64,000 nucleotides of DNA from WHSW01 sp963777775. Lineage in GTDB: Bacteria; Actinomycetota; Thermoleophilia; Solirubrobacterales; 70-9. The stretch spans positions 620,001-684,000 of the forward strand of contig CAVZRL010000009.1 in assembly GCA_963777775.1 (NCBI GenBank), written 5' to 3'. The position numbers and the translations under genes were made by a program. Below the pieces are notes generated by a model. The model did no database searches. It was not told where the DNA came from and saw only the letters and a program-made list of their open reading frames with translations. This document shows, one piece after another, positions 41,715 through 50,279 of the stretch (position 1 is its first letter; every line of letters begins with the position of its first letter).

Positions 41715-42000
41715 AAGATCCGAAAACGGGAATAGAATCGGCGTAGCGATTCGCACGAGCCAGCAGCTCGGGTGGATCGAGGCATAGGGAGCGAGGGCGG
41801 AACCCCTCGAGCCCATCGTCCATAGGAGTCGCGGAGGAGATCCCGAAGCGGCGAAGCGGCCGGCCCGGAGGAGATCCCGAAGGATCGGCCAGACACGAAG
41901 GGCGGAGAGATGGAACCAGGCCGAGGTAACGGCGCGGTCGCGCGACGCACGTGGGCGCGGTCGCGCGGCTGAGCGGGTCGGCGGCCCAGAGGCTGAGCCG
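41715..42000. repeat. Repeat-bearing intergenic stretch
   Basis: No gene is seen. The stretch contains CGGAGGAGATCCCGAAG twice (41832-41848 and 41866-41882) and GGCGCGGTCGCGCG twice (41931-41944 and 41954-41967). Each copy of the first repeat carries a GGAGGAG box. A leader or promoter for the branched-chain set could lie here, with the AT-rich GGGAATAGAATCGG near 41730. Confidence 0.5.
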
Positions 42001-43029
42001 CTGAGCCGCGAGGACAGGCGAAACCTGCTCCGGTACATGGCGATGATGCGCGCCGCGGAGGAGCGCGCGATTACCCTCTACCGGCAGGGAAAGGTGCCGG
42101 GCAGCTTTTACGACGGCTGCGGGCAGGAGGCGATCTCGGTCGGCTCCTCCTACGCGCTTGGGCCGCGCGACAGGATGTGCATCCTGCATCGAGACCTCGG
42201 GGCGCACTTCGTCCGCGGCGTGACCCCCGACCGCTACCTGGCCAACTACATGGGCCGCTCCGGCGGCCTGACCGGCGGCAAGGACGGCAACATGCACTTC
42301 GGGGACCGAGAGCTCGGTTGCGTCGGGATGGTCTCGATGCTCCCTGACATGGCGCTGGTGGCGAGCGGGATGGCGCTCACCTTCAAGCTGCGCGGCGAGC
42401 CCCGCGTGGCGATGACCTACTTCGGCGAGGGCTCGACCGCGAACGGGCAGTGGCACGAGGCGATGAACCTGGCCGGCATCCACAGGCTCCCGGTCGTCTT
42501 CGTTCTCGAGAACAACGGCTTCGCCTACTCGACGCCAAACGAGCTCGAGTTCGCTGTCGACCCGGTCGAGCGGGCGCGCGCCTACGGCTTTCCCGGGGTC
42601 AAGGTGGACGGCAACGACGTCGAAGCCGTGTTCGAGGCCTCGCGGGTCGCCGCGGCGCGGGCGCGCAGCGGCGACGGGCCGACCCTGATCGAGGGGCTGA
42701 CGATGCGCATGCATGGCCACGGCGCCCATGACGACATGAGCTACGTGCCACCGCAGATGCTCGAGGACTGGTCGCGCCGCGACCCGATCGAGCTCTACGC
42801 GAAGCGGCTCGTCGCCGAGCACGGCTTCGACGCCGGCGAGGTCGAGGAGATCCGCACCGAGGTGAGGAGCTACGTGGAGGACTGCGCGCAGCGGGCACTC
42901 GACTCGCCGCCGCCCGACCCATCGAGCGCCTGCGACGGCGTCTTCGCACTCGCCGCCACGCCGCTCGGCGACGGCGAGGCTCCGTGGTCGCAGTGGGGTG
43001 AGCGAGCGCAGATTCCCGAGGTCGCGTGA
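42001..43029 (+). CDS. bkdA: Branched-chain 2-oxoacid dehydrogenase-type E1, alpha subunit
   Basis: An E1-alpha with Mg-TPP motif GEGSTANGQW and ENN intact. The GEG variant also occurs in human BCKDHA, consistent with a branched-chain enzyme. KVPGSFYDGCGQEA, GGKDGNMHFGD and MRMHGHGAHDDMSYVP are typical. The first standard start is ATG at 42037 (330 residues), but the conserved helix LSREDRRNLLRYMAMMRAAEER starts at a CTG at 42001, and the degenerate paralogue has the same helix, so translation probably begins upstream of the ATG. The neighbours (Leu/Val dehydrogenase) support the branched-chain role. Confidence 0.88.
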   Translation: MSREDRRNLLRYMAMMRAAEERAITLYRQGKVPGSFYDGCGQEAISVGSSYALGPRDRMCILHRDLGAHFVRGVTPDRYLANYMGRSGGLTGGKDGNMHFGDRELGCVGMVSMLPDMALVASGMALTFKLRGEPRVAMTYFGEGSTANGQWHEAMNLAGIHRLPVVFVLENNGFAYSTPNELEFAVDPVERARAYGFPGVKVDGNDVEAVFEASRVAAARARSGDGPTLIEGLTMRMHGHGAHDDMSYVPPQMLEDWSRRDPIELYAKRLVAEHGFDAGEVEEIRTEVRSYVEDCAQRALDSPPPDPSSACDGVFALAATPLGDGEAPWSQWGERAQIPEVA

Positions 43030-43994
43030 TGTCCGAGATGACCTACCTGGAGGCGATCTCCGACGGGCTGCGCGAGGAGATGCGGCGGGACGAATCCGTG
43101 CTCTGCCTCGGCGAGGACGTCGGCGCCTTCGGCGGCGCGTTCAAAGTCACGGAGGGCTTGATCGAGGAGTTCGGCTCCGACCGGGTCCTCGACATGCCGC
43201 TGGCCGAGAACGCGATCATCGGCACCGCGGTCGGCGCCGCGGTCGAGGGGATGCGCCCGGTCTGCGAGATGCAGTTCGCCGACTTCATCTCCTGCGGCTT
43301 CGACCAGCTCGTCAACGTGGCGGCGAAGCTGCACTACCGGCAGGGAATCGCGGTACCGATCGTCGTCCGCCTGCCATCAGGCGGCGGCTTTTCCGGCGGT
43401 CCCTTCCACTCCCAGAACCCGGAGGCGTGGTTCCTGCAGGCCCCCGGGCTCAAGGTCGTCGCGCCCGCGCGGGCCTCTGACGCCAAGGGCCTGCTCGCCG
43501 CCGCGATCCGCGACCCGAACCCGGTCTGCTACCTCGAGCACAAGGGCCTATACCGGCACGTCAAGGAAGACGTGCCCGAGGGCGAGCACACAGTCGAGCT
43601 CGGAGAGGCGCGGATCGCCCGCGAGGGCGGCGAGATGTCGGTGATCGCCTACGGGTCCGCGGTGCACCTCGCGCTCGAGGCGGCCGAGGAGCTCGAAGCG
43701 GAGATCGAGGTCCTCGACCTGCGCTCGCTCTGCCCGCTCGACCGCGACGCGATCCTGGCGACCGCGCGCAAGACCGGCAAGGTCCTGGTCGCACATGAAG
43801 CGACGCAGTCGTGCGGGGTCGGCGCCGAGGTCGCCGCGCTGATCGCGGCCGAGGCCTTCGAGGCGCTCGACGCGCCGGTGCGACGGCTGACCGCCCCCGA
43901 CGTCCCGATCCCATTCAGCCCCCCGCTGGAGCAGGCGGTCCTGCCCCAGCTTGAGGACATGAAGGAGGCCTGCCGTGCGGTCTTGGAGTACTAG
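43029..43994 (+). CDS. bkdB: Branched-chain 2-oxoacid dehydrogenase-type E1, beta subunit
   Basis: A 321-residue beta chain with activating Glu60 in PLAENAIIG, the loop RLPSGGGFSGGPFHSQNPE typical of branched-chain and acetoin enzymes, and LDLRSLCPLDRDAILATARKTGKVLVAHE. ATG at 43029 overlaps the alpha stop; GTG at 43026 is equally possible. The end overlaps the E2 start by 20 bases, the same arrangement as in the degenerate trio, which points to the trio arising from this set by duplication. Confidence 0.93.
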   Translation: MSEMTYLEAISDGLREEMRRDESVLCLGEDVGAFGGAFKVTEGLIEEFGSDRVLDMPLAENAIIGTAVGAAVEGMRPVCEMQFADFISCGFDQLVNVAAKLHYRQGIAVPIVVRLPSGGGFSGGPFHSQNPEAWFLQAPGLKVVAPARASDAKGLLAAAIRDPNPVCYLEHKGLYRHVKEDVPEGEHTVELGEARIAREGGEMSVIAYGSAVHLALEAAEELEAEIEVLDLRSLCPLDRDAILATARKTGKVLVAHEATQSCGVGAEVAALIAAEAFEALDAPVRRLTAPDVPIPFSPPLEQAVLPQLEDMKEACRAVLEY

Positions 43995-45231
43995 TCCCTC
44001 GGCTGACCCGGCCGCCCCCGGACGCGAAGCGAAGCGGGCGGGCGGAACGTTGGTCGTTGTTCAGATGCCGCAGATGGGCGTTTCGGTCGCCGATGGCACG
44101 GTGCTCGAGTGGCGCAAGCAGCCCGGTGACTGGGTCGAGGCCGACGAGACGATCGCCGACGTGACCACCGACAAGGTCGACGTCGAGATCCCCTCCCCCG
44201 CGAGCGGGCGCCTGACGCGGATCGTCGCCGAGGCCGGCGAGACAGTGCCGGTCGGGGGCCCGATCGCCGAGATCGACTCGGCTGCCAAGCCGGGCCAAGT
44301 CCATCCCGACGAACACGAGCCCCGTCCCAGCGGCCCGCGGCCGGCGGCGAGCGACGAACCCCAAGTGGACCGCTCGGGCTTCTACTCACCCGTTGTGCGC
44401 CGGATCGCCGACAAGCACGACATCGACCTCGCGGGGATCGAGGGCACGGGAATCGGCGGCCGGGTGCGCAAGCGAGACCTGCTCGCGTTTCTCGACTCGG
44501 ACGGCCACGCCGAGGCCGAGCACCCCGCGGCGAGCGGCGAGCGGCGAGTCACGATGTCGCCGATGCGCCAGGCGATCGCGCGGCACATGGTCGACAGCCG
44601 CCGCGTCGCGGCCCACTGCACGACGATCGTCGAGGTCGACATGTCGCGGGTCGCCGCGCGGCGTGAGGAGCTCAAGCCGACGATGGCGCGCCGGGGCGTG
44701 CGGCTCACCTACCTCGCGTTCGTCGCCCGGGCGACGGTCGAAGCGTTGGCCGATCACCCGACGCTCAACGCGTCGGTCGAGGGCGACGAGATCGTCTACC
44801 ACGACGACGTCAACCTCGGCATCGCGGTGGCGCTCGACGACGGCCTGATCGTGCCGGTGATCCCACGCGCACAACGGCTCAGCCTCGAGGGGCTGGCGGT
44901 CGCGGTCGCCGAAGTCGCCGAGCGGGCACGTTCGAAGCAGCTCGATCCGGACGAGGTCCACGGCGGCACCTTCACGATCACCAACCCGGGGCAGTTCGGC
45001 GCCGTGCTGGCGACTCCGATCATCAACCAGCCGCAGGTCGCGATCCTCGACCTCGAGGCGATCGTCAAGCGGCCGGTGGTGATCGAGGCCGAGGGACGCG
45101 AGGACGCGATCGCGATACGCCCGATGACCTACCTTCCGATGTCGTGGGACCACCGAGCGCTCGACGGCGCCGAGGCAGCCCGTTTCCTGGCCCGGGTCAA
45201 GCAGCGCCTCGAGGGTTGGGAGCGCGAGTGA
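43975..45231 (+). CDS. bkdC: Branched-chain 2-oxoacid dehydrogenase-type E2 acyltransferase
   Basis: Domains: a lipoyl domain with Lys67 in DVTTDKVDVEIPSPASG, a short linker, a subunit-binding domain (FYSPVVRRIADKHDIDLAG, near 138-172), and a catalytic domain ending with intact DHRALDG. The GTG start follows the overlap rule with bkdB; the first 25 residues are not conserved. The full-length 418-residue product contrasts with the E2-like adaptor 2.3 kb upstream, which keeps only the first two domains. Its stop overlaps the Leu/Val dehydrogenase start (TGATG). Confidence 0.94.
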   Translation: MRSWSTSPSADPAAPGREAKRAGGTLVVVQMPQMGVSVADGTVLEWRKQPGDWVEADETIADVTTDKVDVEIPSPASGRLTRIVAEAGETVPVGGPIAEIDSAAKPGQVHPDEHEPRPSGPRPAASDEPQVDRSGFYSPVVRRIADKHDIDLAGIEGTGIGGRVRKRDLLAFLDSDGHAEAEHPAASGERRVTMSPMRQAIARHMVDSRRVAAHCTTIVEVDMSRVAARREELKPTMARRGVRLTYLAFVARATVEALADHPTLNASVEGDEIVYHDDVNLGIAVALDDGLIVPVIPRAQRLSLEGLAVAVAEVAERARSKQLDPDEVHGGTFTITNPGQFGAVLATPIINQPQVAILDLEAIVKRPVVIEAEGREDAIAIRPMTYLPMSWDHRALDGAEAARFLARVKQRLEGWERE

Positions 45232-46367
45232 TGGCGGTCGCGGTCACCGAGCGCCCGACCGCCGGCCGCGGCTCGAAGGCCACGGCTCAGGTCGCCGCGG
45301 CGCAACACGCGGAGCGTGTCGGCGTCGGGCCGGTCGAGTTCGAGCACGAGGAGCTGGTGATTCGCCGTGGCCCCCGCAGCGGCGCCTACTGCATCGTCGC
45401 GATCCACTCGACCACGCTCGGGCCGGCGCTCGGCGGCCTGCGGATGTGGCGCTACCGGGCGCCGATCGACGGCGCCCGCGACGCTCTTCGGCTGGCGCTC
45501 GGGATGACCCACAAGGCGGCGGTTGCGGGGCTCGACCTCGGTGGCGGCAAGGGGGTGGTCTGCCTGCCCGCCGACGGGCTCGACGACGCTCGCCGCAGGG
45601 CGGCGCTGCTCGACTTCGCCGATCTGGTCGAGTCGCTGGCCGGCCGCTACATCACCGCCGAGGACGTCGGCGTGTCCCCGTCCGACCTGGTGGCGATCGC
45701 CGAGCGCACCGACCACGTGACCGGGTTGCCGGTCGAGCTGGGCGGCTCCGGCGACCCGAGCCCGATCACCGCGATCGGTGTCGAGGCGGCGATCCGGGCG
45801 TCGGTGCGGGCGCGCTTCGGCTCCGCACGCCTGGCCGGCCGCAGAGTCTCGGTGATCGGCCTCGGGCACGTCGGCGCCCACCTCGCGCAGCGGCTCGCCG
45901 CCGCCGGTTGCGAGCTGATCGCCTCCGACATCGCGCCCGGCAAACGCGAGCTCGCGATGGCGCTCGGGGCGAGCTGGGCCTCGCCGGTCGAGGCGACGCT
46001 GGCCGAATGCGACGTGCTCGCGCCGTGCGCACTCGGGGGCGCGATCTGCGCCGACGACGTGGGCCGGATCCGCGCCTCGATCGTGTGTGGGTCGGCCAAC
46101 AACCAGCTCGCCGACGAATCGCTCGCGGCGGAGCTGGCGCAGCGCGGGATCCTCTATGCGCCGGACTTCGTCACCAACGCCGGCGGACTGATCAGCGTCT
46201 ACCGCGACCTCAAGGGCTACTCGCGCGAGCATGCGATCGAGCTCGCCGAGGGGATCGAGGAGAGCCTCGCCGGCGTCTTCGAGATCGCGGCTGCGCGGGG
46301 GACGACCCCCCTTGCCGCGGCCCACGAACTCGCGCGCGAGCGCCTCGAGGCCGCTCTGCGAGACTGA
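45231..46367 (+). CDS. Leucine/valine/phenylalanine dehydrogenase
   Basis: An NAD-dependent amino acid dehydrogenase of the Glu/Leu/Phe/Val family, 378 residues. The active-site lysines are in MTHKAAVAGLDLGGGKG, the dimerisation region is GPALGGLRMW, and the Rossmann motif is VSVIGLGHVGAHLA. The small size and the GGGKG context fit Leu/Val rather than glutamate dehydrogenases. ATG at 45231 overlaps the E2 stop; the first 30 residues are an unconserved leader. Deaminating branched-chain amino acids next to a 2-oxoacid dehydrogenase makes a coherent degradation pathway. Confidence 0.9.
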   Translation: MAVAVTERPTAGRGSKATAQVAAAQHAERVGVGPVEFEHEELVIRRGPRSGAYCIVAIHSTTLGPALGGLRMWRYRAPIDGARDALRLALGMTHKAAVAGLDLGGGKGVVCLPADGLDDARRRAALLDFADLVESLAGRYITAEDVGVSPSDLVAIAERTDHVTGLPVELGGSGDPSPITAIGVEAAIRASVRARFGSARLAGRRVSVIGLGHVGAHLAQRLAAAGCELIASDIAPGKRELAMALGASWASPVEATLAECDVLAPCALGGAICADDVGRIRASIVCGSANNQLADESLAAELAQRGILYAPDFVTNAGGLISVYRDLKGYSREHAIELAEGIEESLAGVFEIAAARGTTPLAAAHELARERLEAALRD

Positions 46368-46372
46368 CCGCG

Positions 46373-47095
46373 ATGGATGAGCTCTCGGTCGTGCGGGCGG
46401 GGACCGTTGCCTACGGCGAGGCGCGCTCGATCCAGTCGGCCCTCGCCGCCGCGCGGCGGCGCGGCGAGCTCGGTGACCTCCTCGTCCTGCTCGAGCACCC
46501 GCCGGTCTACACCAAGGGGCGCCGTTCGACCCCTGCCGAGCTGCCGATGGGAGAGGACTGGTACCGCGCCCAGGGAATCGAGGTCACCGCGACCGATCGC
46601 GGCGGCCGGGTCACCTACCACGGCCCGGGCCAGCTCGTCGCCTACCCGATCGTAAGCCTGCGGGAGCTCGATCCGCCCGACGACGTGCACCGGTTCGTCC
46701 GCGACCTCGAGCGGGCGATGGTCGCTGCGCTCGCGGATTGGGGTGTCGAGGCCGGGCCGATCGCGGGACTGACCGGGGTCTGGGTCGGCGACCGGCCGCC
46801 GCCCGAGGGCGAGGCCCGCAAGATCGGGTCGATCGGCATCCACGTCCATCGTGGAGTGACGACCCACGGACTGGCGGTCAACGTGAACAACGACCTGCAG
46901 CCTTTCGAATGGATCGTTCCCTGCGGGATCGAGACCTGCCGGATGACGTCGATCGCCCGCGAGCTCGGTGCCGAGCAGGAGCTGGCCGGTTTCGGCGCCG
47001 GACTCGCGGAGCGATTGGCGGAGCTGCTCGGCCGGGCAGCGATCGAACGGCGCTGGGACGAGGTCGCTGGGCGGCTAGCGTTGGAGCCCGCGTGA
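46373..47095 (+). CDS. lipB: Octanoyltransferase
   Basis: LipB moves octanoate from acyl carrier protein to lipoyl domains. The 240-residue protein has LLEHPPVYTKGRR, the substrate loop GGRVTYHGPGQLVAYPI, the conserved lysine in ARKIGSIGIHV (about 145) and the catalytic cysteine in PCGIETCRMTSI. The ATG is six bases after the previous stop. The stop overlaps the lipA start (GTGA). Its position after the dehydrogenase genes suggests a dedicated supply of lipoyl groups. Confidence 0.95.
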   Translation: MDELSVVRAGTVAYGEARSIQSALAAARRRGELGDLLVLLEHPPVYTKGRRSTPAELPMGEDWYRAQGIEVTATDRGGRVTYHGPGQLVAYPIVSLRELDPPDDVHRFVRDLERAMVAALADWGVEAGPIAGLTGVWVGDRPPPEGEARKIGSIGIHVHRGVTTHGLAVNVNNDLQPFEWIVPCGIETCRMTSIARELGAEQELAGFGAGLAERLAELLGRAAIERRWDEVAGRLALEPA

Positions 47096-48087
47096 GCGAC
47101 CGACCACATGCCGTCACCTCCTCCGCCCCGCGAGCGGAGGCGGGCTTGCGCGTCCACGTCACCCGCTCGCGCGCGAGCCCGGGAGGCGCGGAGTCGATCG
47201 AGGGACGGCCGTTTCGCGAGCGAAAGCCGGACTGGCTCAAGGTCCCCGCCCCGGGCGGGCCGACCTACCGGCGGCTCAAGCGCTCGATCGAGTCCGACAA
47301 CCTGCATACGGTCTGCGAGGAGGCGAACTGCCCCAACGTCGGCGAGTGCTGGGAGCGGGGTACGGCGACGTTCATGATCCTCGGTGACGTCTGCACCCGC
47401 CGCTGCGGGTTCTGCAACGTGAAGACCGGGGTCCCGACCTGGAACGACCCGCTCGAGCCGCTCCGCGTCGCCGCCCAGGTCAAGCGGATGGGCCTCCGCC
47501 ACGCGGTGATCACCTCGGTCGACCGCGACGACCTGCCCGACTACGGCGCCGGCGCCTTCGTCGGTGTGATCCGCTCGATCCGGCTCCAGGTCCCGGGCTG
47601 CAAGGTGGAGGTTCTGACCCCGGACTTCCGCGGACAGGAGATGCCGCTGGCGAAGGTGATCGGGGAGCGACCGGACGTCTTCAACCACAACGTCGAGACG
47701 GTCCCCCGGCTCTACCCGCGGGCCCGTCGGGGCTCGGACTTCCTGCGATCGTGCCGGGTGCTGCGGATGGCGAAGCAGATGGGCGGGGACCGGGTGCTGA
47801 CCAAGTCGGGCCTGATGGTCGGGCTTGGCGAGAGCTTCGACGAGATGGTCGAAGCGTTCGAGACGCTGCGCGCGAACGGCGTCCAGATCCTGACCGTGGG
47901 CCAGTACCTGCGTCCGACCCGCGACCACCTTCCCGTGGTCCGCTACTGGCATCCGGACGAGTTCGAGGCGCTGCGCGAGGCGGCGCTCGCGCTCGGCTTC
48001 GAATCGGTCGCGAGCGGACCCCTGGTCCGCAGCTCCTACCACGCCGACGAGTCCGCCCGGGAGGCCGGGCAGCGGCGCGCCGCTTAG
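47092..48087 (+). CDS. lipA: Lipoyl synthase
   Basis: A radical SAM enzyme that inserts two sulfurs into the octanoyl chain. Both cluster motifs are present: auxiliary CEEANCPNVGEC (about 75-86) and radical SAM CTRRCGFC (about 101-108), followed by DRDDLPDYGAG and the C-terminal RSSYHADE with the serine ligand. GTG at 47092 overlaps lipB and gives 331 residues. The leader before PDWLKVPAPGG is about 45 residues, longer than usual. Confidence 0.96.
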   Translation: MSDRPHAVTSSAPRAEAGLRVHVTRSRASPGGAESIEGRPFRERKPDWLKVPAPGGPTYRRLKRSIESDNLHTVCEEANCPNVGECWERGTATFMILGDVCTRRCGFCNVKTGVPTWNDPLEPLRVAAQVKRMGLRHAVITSVDRDDLPDYGAGAFVGVIRSIRLQVPGCKVEVLTPDFRGQEMPLAKVIGERPDVFNHNVETVPRLYPRARRGSDFLRSCRVLRMAKQMGGDRVLTKSGLMVGLGESFDEMVEAFETLRANGVQILTVGQYLRPTRDHLPVVRYWHPDEFEALREAALALGFESVASGPLVRSSYHADESAREAGQRRAA

Positions 48088-48093
48088 CGGCGC

Positions 48094-48567
48094 TCAGAGG
48101 TCGCAGCCGAGGAGCAGGCTGCGCACGTCGGCCTTCAGGTCTCCCGCGAACCCGAGCCGGTGATAGAGCGCCAGAGCGGCGGCGTTGCCCTCGTCGACGT
48201 CGAGCTCGATCCGGGCGCAGCCGCGCTCGCGTGCGCGCTCGAGCGCGAGCTCGACCAGAGCTCGGCCGAGGCCGCGACCGCGGGCGGACTCGCGCACGAA
48301 CACGTCCTCGATCCAAGCGTCGTCGGAGTCCGTCCACACGCTCCAGCGATAGCGCAGCTGACAGACCCCGTCGGGCGCAGCGGAGCCCAGGGCGCCGAGC
48401 AGGTATTCGGCATCCCCGTTCGCCCGGATCCGCTCGACCGAGGCGAGCATGCGATCGTCGGACGGCGCCGAGGCGCCGATCCAATCACGGAACTCGCCGA
48501 GCAGCTCGGCCACCCGGACCAGGTCCTCGCCGCCCGCCGGCCACACGCGGGGCTCCGCGTCGTTCAT
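48094..48567 (-). CDS. GNAT-family N-acetyltransferase
   Basis: A 157-residue GNAT fold. The acetyl-CoA loop is VRESARGRGLGRALVE (about 92-107), preceded by the strand DAWIEDVFV and followed by IELDVDEGNAAALALYHRLGF, the usual C-terminal pattern. The substrate is unknown. It is convergent with lipA (seven-base gap) and divergent from the rhomboid gene (20 bases). Confidence 0.85.
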   Translation of the reverse strand: MNDAEPRVWPAGGEDLVRVAELLGEFRDWIGASAPSDDRMLASVERIRANGDAEYLLGALGSAAPDGVCQLRYRWSVWTDSDDAWIEDVFVRESARGRGLGRALVELALERARERGCARIELDVDEGNAAALALYHRLGFAGDLKADVRSLLLGCDL

Positions 48568-48587
48568 GCCCGCATACCCTGCCAGCT

Positions 48588-49403
48588 TTGATCCCGCTCA
48601 AGGACAACCTGCCGACCCGCCGCTTCCCGGTCCTGACCGTGGCGCTGATCGTCGCCAACGTGGCGATCTTCATCTGGCAGACCCAGTTCCCGACCGATCC
48701 GCAGCTCGCCCGGGCCGGGCTGACGAGCGGGATCGATCAGAGCGCCGTCGAGTTCGGGGCGATCCCGTACCGGATCACGCATCCGGGCGAGTCGGAGTGC
48801 GCGTTGCAGGCGACGCCGCCGGAGTCGAAGATCGTCTGCGGCGTCGCCGCGGGACTGGGGAGCGCGGCTCCCCTCGATCAGGCGGTCTGGTGGCTGACGT
48901 TGCTGAGCTCGATGTTCATGCACGGCGGCATCCTGCACCTGGCGGGGAACATGCTCTTCCTGTGGATCTTTGGCAACAACATCGAGGACTCGATGGGCAG
49001 ACCACGGTTCTTGGTCTTCTACCTGCTCGCCGGGTTGATCGCCGTCTACGCGCAGGCGCTCGTCGACCCGGACTCGACCGTGCCGACGATTGGGGCCAGC
49101 GGCGCGGTCGCCGGAGTGCTCGGCGGGTATGCGCTGCTCCACCCCGGCGCCAGGGTGCTGACCCTGATCTTCCTCGTCTTCTTCGTCACCCTGATCGAGA
49201 TCCCGGCGGTGATCCTGCTTGGGATCTGGTTCGTGCTCCAGTTCCTGCCCGCGATCGGGCAGACCGCGATCACCGACCTCGCCGGCGGCGACAACGTCGC
49301 CTACCTCGCCCACGTCGGTGGCTTCGTCTTCGGGCTCGCGGCGATCAGGTTGTTCGTCGCCGGAACCCGCGGGCGCCTCGCCGAACCGGCGGGGCCCGGC
49401 TAG
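48588..49403 (+). CDS. Rhomboid-family intramembrane serine protease
   Basis: A 271-residue membrane protein starting from TTG at 48588 (IPLKDNLPTRRFP). After the first helix there is a soluble loop of about 55 residues with two cysteines (CALQATPPESKIVC). The HGGILHLAGNMLFLWIFGN helix, catalytic serine in GASGAVAG and catalytic histidine in AYLAHVGGFVFG are all present, so it should be active. Rhomboids cleave transmembrane substrates within the bilayer. Its TAG overlaps the start of a small membrane protein. Confidence 0.9.
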   Translation: MIPLKDNLPTRRFPVLTVALIVANVAIFIWQTQFPTDPQLARAGLTSGIDQSAVEFGAIPYRITHPGESECALQATPPESKIVCGVAAGLGSAAPLDQAVWWLTLLSSMFMHGGILHLAGNMLFLWIFGNNIEDSMGRPRFLVFYLLAGLIAVYAQALVDPDSTVPTIGASGAVAGVLGGYALLHPGARVLTLIFLVFFVTLIEIPAVILLGIWFVLQFLPAIGQTAITDLAGGDNVAYLAHVGGFVFGLAAIRLFVAGTRGRLAEPAGPG

Positions 49404-49588
49404 TGAGACCGAACGCGCGCACGGTGCTGCTCGTCGGCGGCCTTGCTTTCGTGGCGGTGTTCGCGGCGATGACGCTCGTGGTCGCGCTCGAGCACGGCGT
49501 CAACATCGTGGTCGTCCTCTCGGTCGGGATCATCCTGATGCTCGGACTGGCGCTGATCGGCGCGCTGCGCGAGCCGCCCGACCGCTAG
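49403..49588 (+). CDS. Small two-helix membrane protein
   Basis: The GTG at 49403 shares its first base with the rhomboid stop. The 61-residue product has two hydrophobic helices (about 8-28 and 33-53, for example VLLVGGLAFVAVFAAMTLVV) joined by EHGVN and ends REPPDR. No family is recognised. The one-base overlap suggests production with the rhomboid; it could be a partner or substrate, which is speculative. Confidence 0.6.
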   Translation: MRPNARTVLLVGGLAFVAVFAAMTLVVALEHGVNIVVVLSVGIILMLGLALIGALREPPDR

Positions 49589-49642
49589 AGCCAGGTGAGA
49601 GCTGCTGATCCGCGGCGCGCTGCGCGCCGCTACGCTGACGTT

Positions 49643-49915
49643 ATGTGTCGAAACATCCGCACCCTGCACAACTTCGACCCGCCGGCGACCGAGGAGGAGA
49701 TCCAGGACGCCGCGCTTCAGTACGTGCGCAAGATCAGCGGCTCGACTAAGCCGTCGCAGGCCAACGTCGAGGCCTTCGACCGGGCGGTCGCCGAGGTCAC
49801 TGCCGTGACCGAGCGCCTGCTGGAGAGCTTGGTCTCCTCGGCGCCGCCGAAGGACCGCGAGGTCGAGGCGGCAAAGCGCCGCGCGCGTTACGAGAAGCGC
49901 TTCGCAGCCGCCTGA
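49643..49915 (+). CDS. DUF2277 family protein
   Basis: A 90-residue protein beginning MCRNIRTLHNFDPPAT, with QYVRKISGSTKPSQANVEAFDRAV and a basic end RRARYEKRF. This pattern is the DUF2277 family, widespread in actinobacteria and proteobacteria and of unknown function. The length is complete. It has its own 54-base upstream gap. Confidence 0.85.
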   Translation: MCRNIRTLHNFDPPATEEEIQDAALQYVRKISGSTKPSQANVEAFDRAVAEVTAVTERLLESLVSSAPPKDREVEAAKRRARYEKRFAAA

Positions 49916-49924
49916 TCGGCTCGA

Positions 49925-50233
49925 CCGACGGCGAGCGGTAGCTGACACCGACGTGTTCAGCGCCACGGCGGCGCGAATCAGCGCCTTCAACGCCTCTTCA
50001 TCGATCTCGTCGCCCTGATGGAAATCGATGGCACGCCTGGTGCTGCCTTCGAGGCTGGAGTTGAAGAGGCCTGTTCTCCACTTCCACTCCTCGACCACTT
50101 CGGGGCCGCCTGCTTGACGAGACTTCGGACCCGAGCGAGCGTCTCGCCCGCCAATCACTCAGCTCGCGTCGATCAGCTGAGAGGGAGAGTCTCCTCCGTT
50201 TCCTTCCTGCGAGCCGCGCTTCGTCTTCTTCAT
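49925..50233 (-). pseudogene. Decayed DUF1801-type gene with intact start
   Basis: The remnant begins with GAGGAG and ATG at 50233 (KKTKRGSQEGNGGDSPSQLID), but reaches TGA within 24 codons. Beyond it, other frames read GETLARVRSLVKQAA, then PEVVEEWKWR, then directly GLFNSSLEGSTRRAIDFHQG and DEEALKALIRAAVALNTS. These are ordered pieces of a DUF1801 protein of the VEEWKW type. About 35 residues are missing between WKWR and GLFN, and at least two frameshifts are needed. The gene is dead unless the sequence has errors. Confidence 0.72.
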
Positions 50234-50279
50234 CGTTCTGGCTCCTCACATTCGTGGCGCGGCGACAGGGGTCGGCGCG

